From positions 1-7,329 of the forward strand of contig JAMPAO010000118.1 in NCBI GenBank assembly GCA_023667165.1: a stretch of 7,329 bases of DNA, given 5' to 3'. A program made the position numbers and the translations under genes. A model generated the notes under the pieces. It did no database searches. It saw only the letters and a program-made list of their open reading frames with translations, and had not been told where the DNA came from. Positions 1 to 5,480 of this stretch are shown here, in pieces; positions within the stretch are counted from its first letter, which is position 1; every line of letters begins with the position of its first letter. This stretch comes from Ruminococcus sp. GTDB taxonomy: Bacteria; Bacillota; Clostridia; Oscillospirales; Ruminococcaceae.

Positions 1-31
1 CGGCTGCAAAGACCTTGAAAAGCCTTTGCAT
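1..31 (-). CDS. Possible start of a further operon gene, cut by the left edge
   Basis: Twenty-six bases after the folC stop, an ATG (31 to 29, minus strand) opens a frame that runs off the window. The ten visible residues, MQRLFKVFAA, have a basic start followed by hydrophobic residues, as in a signal peptide or first membrane segment. No convincing Shine-Dalgarno sequence sits directly before it; a GGCGGG lies about 20 nt upstream. The same bases can fold as a hairpin (GCAAAG at 6-11 with CTTTGC at 24-29), so this could instead be a 3' hairpin of the folC transcript. Too little is visible to name a product. Confidence 0.25.
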   Translation of the reverse strand, partial: MQRLFKVFAA

Positions 32-57
32 CCGTTTTATTTTTATCGGTATCCCGC

Positions 58-1305
58 CTATTTTGAAAATTTGTTCAGTGCCGAGGGAATGTACAGCGAC
101 CCCGCGATAAGCAGCAGACCCTTATCTCCCGCATAGGAATACGCCCTGTGATATACCTCCGAAAGAGATACGCATTCCGCGTCGGCAAACCGTTCCGCAA
201 GCCTCGGCGCGAAAACGGTTTTCGGACAGAACCCGTCTATGCAGAACGCCTTGTCTATCAGCGGGGATATGTACGACAAAGCCGTCTGCCAGTCCTTGTC
301 TGCGCTCATTCCGCAGATCATTACCTTGGGGTAGTGGGGGAGTGAGCTTATAAATTCCGCCAGTACCCTCATTCCGTCGGGATTGTGCGCCCCGTCGTTT
401 ATTATCATTGGCGACCGCTCCCTGACTACTTGACACCTGAGAGGCATTACCGCCGTTGCGATCCCCTCGAAAACCTTTTTGTCCGTCAGCCTGCGGAATT
501 TGGCTTTGGCTGCCAATGCCGCCTCAATGGCTGTAACGGCGTTGAGTATCTGATGCGTCCCGGGCATAGCCGTGGCGTAATCCTTCAGCTTATAGGAAAA
601 TACGCAGCCGTCCGTACCCGTGCGCAGTATCTTCAGCTTTTTCAGATCCGGTATTATCAGCTTCGAGCCGTGAATGGCGGCGTATTTGGCAGTAACCCTG
701 TTCACCGCCTCGGGATTGTCGGGATAAAGCGTCACCGGACAGTAATCCTTGATTATCCCCGCTTTCTGAAAGGCGATCTCCTCAAGAGTGTTCCCCAGCA
801 CCGCCGTGTGATCGTAGGAAACCGAGGTTATCACCGAGCATACGTTGTCGCTTATGATATTGGTGCTGTCGCAAAGTCCGCCTATACCCGTTTCCAGCAC
901 CACGATATCGCATTTCTGCTCCGCAAACCAGATAAACGCAATGGCGTTTGTTATCTCAAACTGCGAGTACCCCGCCAGATCGCCGTTGAGCGCAGGCTCT
1001 ATGCTTCTTATGATCCTGAGCAGATCCTCGTCGGGGATATCCGCGTTGTTTATCTTTATGCGGTCGTTGTATCTGAAAATAAACGGAGAGGTGAATTCTC
1101 CCGTCCTGTACCCCGCAAGGATAAAGGAATTGGCAAGCATTCTCACCGTGGAGCCTTTGCCGTTGGTTCCCGCAACATGGATAAATTTCAGATAATTCTG
1201 GGGATTGCCCAGCTTGTCCATAAGAATGGAAAATCTGGTGAGATTTTTGGCAGGCTCACCCGATTTTGTGTATCTTTCAAGAAAATTAATTATTTCACCG
1301 TTCAC
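58..1305 (-). CDS. folC: Bifunctional dihydrofolate synthase / folylpolyglutamate synthase
   Basis: This cytoplasmic Mur-ligase-family enzyme uses ATP to join glutamate to dihydropteroate and then to extend the gamma-glutamyl tail of folates, which keeps them in the cell and suits them to one-carbon enzymes. The 415 residues match the usual length. The P-loop HVAGTNGKGST is at about 43-53. The ETGIGG-DSTN segment (138-149) and DHTAVLGNTLEEIAFQKAGI (165-184), with the lysine expected to be carbamylated, form the central domain. DGAHNPDG (304-311) marks the C-terminal glutamate-ligase domain. Around 288-293 the family's usual PGR-type turn reads MPLRCQ, a small divergence that keeps the arginine. 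The start is GTG; no ATG, GTG or TTG lies upstream in frame before a stop. The gene begins 64 nt after the membrane-protein gene and is probably the third gene of the valS operon. valS-folC adjacency is known in Bacillus. Confidence 0.96.
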   Translation of the reverse strand: MNGEIINFLERYTKSGEPAKNLTRFSILMDKLGNPQNYLKFIHVAGTNGKGSTVRMLANSFILAGYRTGEFTSPFIFRYNDRIKINNADIPDEDLLRIIRSIEPALNGDLAGYSQFEITNAIAFIWFAEQKCDIVVLETGIGGLCDSTNIISDNVCSVITSVSYDHTAVLGNTLEEIAFQKAGIIKDYCPVTLYPDNPEAVNRVTAKYAAIHGSKLIIPDLKKLKILRTGTDGCVFSYKLKDYATAMPGTHQILNAVTAIEAALAAKAKFRRLTDKKVFEGIATAVMPLRCQVVRERSPMIINDGAHNPDGMRVLAEFISSLPHYPKVMICGMSADKDWQTALSYISPLIDKAFCIDGFCPKTVFAPRLAERFADAECVSLSEVYHRAYSYAGDKGLLLIAGSLYIPSALNKFSK

Positions 1306-1312
1306 AGAAAGA

Positions 1313-1320
1313 CCGCCTTT
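1313..1320 (-). promoter_or_regulatory. Ribosome binding site supporting the folC GTG start
   Basis: AAAGGCGG on the minus strand lies 7 nt before the GTG at 1305-1303. It supports GTG as the true start, because the next in-frame ATG is codon 29, close to the P-loop, and would remove the N-terminal helix found in the family. The mRNA just upstream (about 1321-1357) is strikingly pyrimidine-rich. Confidence 0.6.
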
Positions 1321-1369
1321 ATCAGAGGTAAGAGGTGGGAGCCAGGAAGAGGGAGAACGCCTGAAACGT

Positions 1370-2272
1370 TTATACGGCTGAGTTTCCTGCCTCTCTTATT
1401 TTTTCGGACAGCTTATTTGCTTTCTCCAGCGCCGACGGACTTGCCGTCACCATAGGACCGCCGATGTCAATGTATTTTGCCGCGTTGCCGATATCGCCGC
1501 ACAGGAAAAACAGCTCCGCCGTTTCGCAGAATATCTGTCCTGTTATCATGGTGTTAAGGGGAGTGCTGCCCATTTGCGCGGTCACGGTTTTCATGGTCAG
1601 ATTGTCAAATTCGTTTTTCATCAGCCGCAGGTCAAGCGCCGCCCTGTAATTTTTCTTCGCCTTTTCCGCCTTTATCAGAATATTCACCGCAGTCTGGGCG
1701 CACAGGAAATTGCTGCCGCTGCTGTGCTGTATAAACGGCTCTGCGTCGTTAAACGCGCGGAGAACGCTGTCGCTGTCGCCTATCTCGTCGTAAACGGATA
1801 AGGTGTCGTCGTAAAAGCTGGCTCCTACCTCGGGATATTTCCCGAACTCGTTTCTATCTACCGATCCCAGCAGACTTATGGCTTCTCCGTACTGTCCTCT
1901 AAGACAAAAGATATCGCAAAGCAGCAGCTTCAGCTTTGTCTTGTCGGGATAGCTGTCCGCCTGCTCCATCTTCGCGTAAAGCATATTGACGGCGTTGTCC
2001 GAAATGAAATCCCGCTGCAGCAGCCTCATTGCCTCCGTGACCCTTTTGCCGTTTCCCGGGGGAAAGATCCTTTTCCGCATAACTCCGATAAATATTAAGG
2101 GAATTATAAATACGGCGGCAGCGAGAAGATCGGTCAGGAGAGAGGACGGCGCATATCGGAAGATCACAACGGATATCATAACGCACAGCGTCGTCATGAC
2201 CGTGCAGGAGGTAATGCTGTTTTTCTGCTTTTTGTACAGCTTATCCAGTTGTTCTCTTGTAATTGTTATCAT
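1370..2272 (-). CDS. Unknown membrane-anchored protein with helical-repeat-like domain
   Basis: I do not recognise this 300-residue protein. A short basic N-terminus (residues 1-19, KLYKKQK) is followed by two hydrophobic segments, about 21-39 and 45-65, separated by a few residues, then the positive cluster RKR (66-68). The rest, about 75-300, is soluble and predominantly helical. Segments such as LRGQYGEAISLL (124-135) and FLCGDIGNAAKYID (256-269) resemble tetratricopeptide helix pairs, though the repeats are degenerate. By the positive-inside rule both ends should face the cytoplasm, with a hairpin through the membrane. Such a domain usually binds other proteins, but no catalytic motif is visible. 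The ATG is preceded by a G-rich CGGGGGTG at 6 nt or less. It lies 59 nt after valS and 64 nt before folC, so it is probably co-transcribed with both. Reality of the gene is well supported; function is unknown. Confidence 0.82.
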   Translation of the reverse strand: MITITREQLDKLYKKQKNSITSCTVMTTLCVMISVVIFRYAPSSLLTDLLAAAVFIIPLIFIGVMRKRIFPPGNGKRVTEAMRLLQRDFISDNAVNMLYAKMEQADSYPDKTKLKLLLCDIFCLRGQYGEAISLLGSVDRNEFGKYPEVGASFYDDTLSVYDEIGDSDSVLRAFNDAEPFIQHSSGSNFLCAQTAVNILIKAEKAKKNYRAALDLRLMKNEFDNLTMKTVTAQMGSTPLNTMITGQIFCETAELFFLCGDIGNAAKYIDIGGPMVTASPSALEKANKLSEKIREAGNSAV

Positions 2273-2296
2273 GACCGCACCCCCGAAAGCGTGAAG

Positions 2297-2324
2297 AGCG
2301 GGAATGGGATACCCGCCTCCCGCT
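2297..2324. other. Inverted repeat between valS and the membrane-protein gene
   Basis: AGCGGGA (2297-2303) pairs perfectly with TCCCGCT (2318-2324), with an inner GGG/CCC (2306-2308 and 2312-2314). Read on the plus strand it is followed by five Ts and ATTTT, like an intrinsic terminator, but no plus-strand gene precedes it. In the valS transcript the hairpin is preceded by an A-rich stretch and followed by CUCUUCACG, so it has no U-tract and should not terminate efficiently. It could instead stabilise or mark a processing point in the operon mRNA, or block antisense transcription. Confidence 0.6.
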
Positions 2325-2331
2325 TTTTATT

Positions 2332-4959
2332 TTACTTGGCGAACGCTTTTATCGACTGCTCTATCTTTTCCATTTTGTCAAGAGCCTTTGCCAGCTTTGC
2401 ACGCTCCGTTTCTATCTGCTTTTCGGGAGCTTTAGCCAGAAATCCCTGATTGTTCAGCTTGCTTTGCAGGAAATCAATATCCTTTTGCACCGACGCTTTT
2501 TCCTTGTTGAGCCGCGCAAGCTCCTTTTCTCTGTCAACAAGCTCGCTCATGGGGATAAATATCCTTGCGGAGTGCGTTACCACAGTGACCGCGTCTGCAA
2601 TGTCAAAGCTGCCGCCGATCTCGACCTCGGAGGCGTACGCCAGGCGTTCGAAGAACATTCTGCCCGCCTTGAATACGTCCTCAAATTCCGTTTCTATAAA
2701 CAGCTTTGTCTTTACCGAGGGAACAACGTTCATCTCCGAGCGGCGGTTTCTTACCGCTCTTATAGCGCCGATTATCTTTTCAAAGCTTTCCTCCTCCTCG
2801 GTAAATACCAGCTTTTCGTCAAATACGGGGAAATCCGCCAGTATAAGGGGAGCTTCTCCGTCCGTGAGAGCCGACCATATTTCCTCGGTAATAAACGGCA
2901 TAAAGGGGTGCAGGAGTTTGAGTATTCCCCGCATCAGCCAGACAAGGACGGACTGCGCCGTAAGAGCCGTATCTCCTCCGGCCTGTATTCTCGGCTTTGT
3001 AAGCTCAATATACCAGTCGCAGTAGATATCCCAAATAAAGTCGTACAGCTTCTGGCAGGCAATTCCAAGTTCGAACGCCTCCAGACTGCGGTTGACCTCC
3101 TTGGCAAGGGTATTGAATTTGCTTACGGCCCACTTGTCCTCAACGGAGAGATTTTCGGGAAGGTTCTGTGCGCCGAATCCGTCGGGGAGGTTCATCAAAA
3201 TAAATCTCGAAGCATTCCACAGCTTGTTTGCAAAGCCTGCGGAAGCCTTTACTTTGTCCTCGATAAATCTCATGTCGTTGCCCGGAGCGTTGCCCGTTGC
3301 CAGCATAAAGCGCAGAGCGTCCGCGCCGTAGCGGTCGATTATCTCCAGCGGATCAATGCCGTTGCCCAAGGATTTGGACATCTTCCTGCCCTGACCATCT
3401 CTTACAAGTCCGTGGATAAGCACAGTGTCAAAGGGGACTTGTCCCGTAAACTCTATTCCCGAAAACATCATTCTCATTACCCAGAACGGGATAATGTCGT
3501 ATCCCGTTACAAGTGTGCTTGTTGGGTAGAAATATTCAAGATCGGCGGTCTTGTCGGGCCAGCCCAGTGTGGAGAAAGGCCAAAGAGCCGACGAGAACCA
3601 CGTGTCCAGCGTGTCGGGATCCTGCCGCATGGGTTTGCCGCATTTGGAGCATACGGGTGCGTTTTCCTTTGTGACCGTCATCTCGCCGCATTCGTCGCAG
3701 TAGAACGCGGGTATGCGGTGTCCCCACCAAATCTGACGGGAAATGCACCAGTCCTTGATATTTTCCAGCCAGTGGAAATATATTTTCTCAAATCTTTCGG
3801 GAACAAATTTTGTTTCGCCGTTTTTTACCGCGTCTATGGCAGGCTGCGCAAGGGGTTTCATTTTAACGAACCACTGAGTTGATATCTTAGGCTCAAGGGT
3901 CGACGAACAGCGGTAGCAGGTGCCTACGTTGTGGGAATAGTCCTCCACACGCACAAGGAAGCCGCCTTTGTCAAGATCCTCAACTATCCTTTTTCTCGCT
4001 TCGTATCTGTCCATTCCCGCGTAATCGGGGTAATCCTCCGTGATCCTTGCGTCGTCGGTCATAACGCTGATAACGGGCAGATCGTGCCGTTTTCCCACCT
4101 CAAAATCGTTGGGGTCGTGAGCGGGGGTGATCTTTACAACGCCCGTACCGAAATCGGGTTCAACATAGCTGTCGGCGATAACGGGTATCTCTCTGCCCAC
4201 AAGAGGGAGCGTCAGCGTTTTTCCGATAATATCCCTGTATCTGCCGTCCTCGGGATTAACAGCTACGGCGGTATCGCCAAGCAGCGTTTCGGGACGCGTT
4301 GTGGCAAGCTCCACATAGCCGCTGCCGTCGGTAAGAGGATATCTGATGTGCCAGAAATGTCCCGCCTGATCCTCATATGCGACCTCCGCGTCGGAAAGAG
4401 CGGTTTTGCAGCAAGGACACCAGTTGATCATTCTCTCGCCTCTGTAGACAAGTCCCTTTTCGTAATATTTTACGAAAACCTCCTTGACGGCTTTGGAGCA
4501 GCCTTCGTCCATGGTGAAGCGTTCTCTCGACCAGTCGCAGGACGATCCCAGCTTTTTGAGCTGTTCGACGATACGTCCCCCGTATTTTTCTTTCCATTGC
4601 CATGCCCGTTCCATGAATTTTTCTCTGCCGACGCTTTCCTTTGTCAGACCTTCCTCCGCCATGGCAGCCACGATCTTGACCTCCGTGGCAAGGGCGGCGT
4701 GATCCGTTCCGGGAAGCCACAAGGTACTGTAGCCGGACATTCTTTTCCAACGGATAAGGATATCCTGCAATGTTTCATCGAGTGCGTGACCCATATGGAG
4801 CTGACCGGTGACGTTTGGCGGCGGGATGACTATGGTGTAAGGCTTTTTTTCGGGATCGGGATCTGCTTTGAAGCAATCGTTGTCGATCCAGTATTTGTAG
4901 ATCTTGTCCTCAGCCTCCCGGGGATTGTAAACCTTTGGCAGTTCTTTTTTCATTTCCAT
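2332..4959 (-). CDS. valS: Valyl-tRNA synthetase
   Basis: This class I cytoplasmic enzyme charges tRNA-Val with valine and hydrolyses mischarged Thr-tRNA. At 875 residues it is full length. The first nucleotide-binding motif is PPPNVTGQLHMGH (46-58, HMGH as HIGH). The CP1 editing domain shows TTRPETLLGDTAVAV (220-234) and PAHDPNDFEVG (279-289). Cysteine pairs are at 181/184, 348/351, 421/424 and 437/440, the last two likely a zinc knuckle. KMSKS is at 526-530, followed by the anticodon-binding helical domain, and the C-terminal arm (about 805-875) is a charged coiled coil typical of ValRS. AGGA lies 8 nt before the chosen ATG; a second ATG at codon 3 is equally well spaced from AAGGA, so the start is uncertain by two residues. 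Expression should be controlled by the T-box leader upstream. It is the first gene of the leftward operon. Confidence 0.98.
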   Translation of the reverse strand: MEMKKELPKVYNPREAEDKIYKYWIDNDCFKADPDPEKKPYTIVIPPPNVTGQLHMGHALDETLQDILIRWKRMSGYSTLWLPGTDHAALATEVKIVAAMAEEGLTKESVGREKFMERAWQWKEKYGGRIVEQLKKLGSSCDWSRERFTMDEGCSKAVKEVFVKYYEKGLVYRGERMINWCPCCKTALSDAEVAYEDQAGHFWHIRYPLTDGSGYVELATTRPETLLGDTAVAVNPEDGRYRDIIGKTLTLPLVGREIPVIADSYVEPDFGTGVVKITPAHDPNDFEVGKRHDLPVISVMTDDARITEDYPDYAGMDRYEARKRIVEDLDKGGFLVRVEDYSHNVGTCYRCSSTLEPKISTQWFVKMKPLAQPAIDAVKNGETKFVPERFEKIYFHWLENIKDWCISRQIWWGHRIPAFYCDECGEMTVTKENAPVCSKCGKPMRQDPDTLDTWFSSALWPFSTLGWPDKTADLEYFYPTSTLVTGYDIIPFWVMRMMFSGIEFTGQVPFDTVLIHGLVRDGQGRKMSKSLGNGIDPLEIIDRYGADALRFMLATGNAPGNDMRFIEDKVKASAGFANKLWNASRFILMNLPDGFGAQNLPENLSVEDKWAVSKFNTLAKEVNRSLEAFELGIACQKLYDFIWDIYCDWYIELTKPRIQAGGDTALTAQSVLVWLMRGILKLLHPFMPFITEEIWSALTDGEAPLILADFPVFDEKLVFTEEEESFEKIIGAIRAVRNRRSEMNVVPSVKTKLFIETEFEDVFKAGRMFFERLAYASEVEIGGSFDIADAVTVVTHSARIFIPMSELVDREKELARLNKEKASVQKDIDFLQSKLNNQGFLAKAPEKQIETERAKLAKALDKMEKIEQSIKAFAK

Positions 4960-5026
4960 TTTTCCTTTCCTGTGCGCGTAAGGCGCTTTTTAGGGCAATA
5001 TCGCACATCGTGAACACGCTCTAAAT

Positions 5027-5065
5027 AAAAAAACGCCTCGAAACCGACAATACGGCTTCAGGGCG
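5027..5065 (-). terminator. T-box-controlled intrinsic terminator of the valS leader
   Basis: On the minus strand CGCCCTGAAGCCG (5065-5053) pairs with CGGTTTCGAGGCG (5046-5034) around a 6-nt loop, with one mismatch and two G-U pairs, followed by seven Ts (5033-5027). Its 5' half, CGCCCTGAA, is the same segment that closes the antiterminator, so the two folds exclude each other. The remaining 67 nt to the valS ATG show only the ribosome binding site (4971-4963). Confidence 0.92.
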
Positions 5066-5321
5066 AAATTTTCCGCGGTACCACCTGAAATTGCGAACAA
5101 CATTTCCGAAAACGAAACGTCGTACGCGCTCTTATATCCTGTAACGGGGAACACCGCCGGGCATTATCCTGTACGCTGCGCACCTTACGCATAAGCGCGT
5201 TTTCACACCCGAAGCTCCTCGGCTACTTCCGCATTACCCCGCTAAAGACTCGCACCTGCCGTCTTTTCTCTGCCAAGCATCCGTAACGCGTACTCCTCCG
5301 ATTCACAGCTTTTTGAATATT
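5027..5321 (-). promoter_or_regulatory. T-box riboswitch sensing tRNA-Val
   Basis: This leader RNA measures tRNA-Val charging and controls read-through into valS. Stem I runs from AAGCT (5311-5307) to AGCTT (5216-5212), with a GUGAAU/GAGG kink-turn-like bulge and a CGG/CCG step. The specifier loop has AGGAGTA (5297-5291) opposite GAAGTAG (5229-5223), which carries the valine codon GTA at 5226-5224. Above it is an 8-bp helix, CGCGTTAC (5290-5283) with GTAATGCG (5237-5230). The apical part holds AGAGA, an AAAGAC/GTCTTT helix and the conserved loop GGTGCGA (5256-5250). Further hairpins occupy 5198-5121. The antiterminator pairs TTCAGG (5089-5084) with CCTGAA (5062-5057) around the bulge TGGTACC (5083-5077) and a GCG/CGC helix. 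UGGU in the bulge matches an ACCA tRNA end, as expected for tRNA-Val. The downstream terminator is listed separately. Folding was done by eye. Confidence 0.95.
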
Positions 5322-5327
5322 TTCTTG

Positions 5328-5356
5328 ATTATAACATATATTTTCCCGTTTGTCAA
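5328..5356 (-). promoter_or_regulatory. Promoter of the valS leader
   Basis: On the minus strand TTGACA (5356-5351) and TATAAT (5333-5328) are separated by exactly 17 bp, both perfect matches to the vegetative sigma consensus. Transcription should start near 5321, about ten bases before the first strand of Stem I. A promoter this strong suits a leader whose output is set by attenuation. Confidence 0.9.
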
Positions 5357-5358
5357 TA

Positions 5359-5372
5359 GGGCGTGAGCGCCC
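5359..5372. repeat. GC-rich dyad between the divergent promoters
   Basis: GGGCG (5359-5363) and CGCCC (5368-5372) form a perfect 5-bp dyad with a TGAG spacer, 3 bp upstream of the valS -35 box and 26 bp upstream of the sulP -35 box. A direct repeat, CCCGTTTG, occurs at 5345-5352 (overlapping the valS -35) and again at 5370-5377 (overlapping the right arm). It may be an operator, but no known regulator site is recognised and chance is possible. Confidence 0.35.
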
Positions 5373-5398
5373 GTTTGCGATATTTTTGATAATTTTGC

Positions 5399-5427
5399 TT
5401 GACATTGCCGGCATATGGGTATAAAAT
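5399..5427 (+). promoter_or_regulatory. Promoter of the SulP transporter gene
   Basis: TTGACA (5399-5404) and TAAAAT (5422-5427) are separated by 17 bp; a TATAAA at 5420-5425 gives a 15-bp alternative. An AT-rich stretch directly upstream (about 5380-5397) could act as an UP element. Transcription should begin near 5434, inside an A6-GGCGG-T6 inverted repeat (5428-5444), leaving a short leader before the ATG at 5481. Confidence 0.75.
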
Positions 5428-5480
5428 AAAAAAGGCGGTTTTTTGTCAATAAATATCAAAAGGGGAAAGAAGATATTGTT

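Noticed and set aside
385..1455. Long plus-strand open frame (356 codons) antisense to folC
   Set aside because: It lies opposite a well-supported folC, has no recognisable motif, is rich in Arg, Tyr and His as expected of a reverse-frame shadow, and runs into the downstream gene.
2464..3882. Plus-strand open frame of 472 codons antisense to valS
   Set aside because: valS motifs on the other strand are intact throughout; the antisense product has no family resemblance and reflects codon bias of the real gene.
3931..5013. Plus-strand open frame of 360 codons running through the valS start into its leader
   Set aside because: It is antisense to the conserved catalytic part of ValRS and crosses the T-box terminator region; no motif or promoter supports it.
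5421..5449. Second leftward promoter with TTGACA (5449-5444) and TTTTAT (5426-5421), 17 bp apart
   Set aside because: The -10 match is only four of six and it overlaps the sulP promoter; the perfect promoter at 5356-5328 explains the valS leader.
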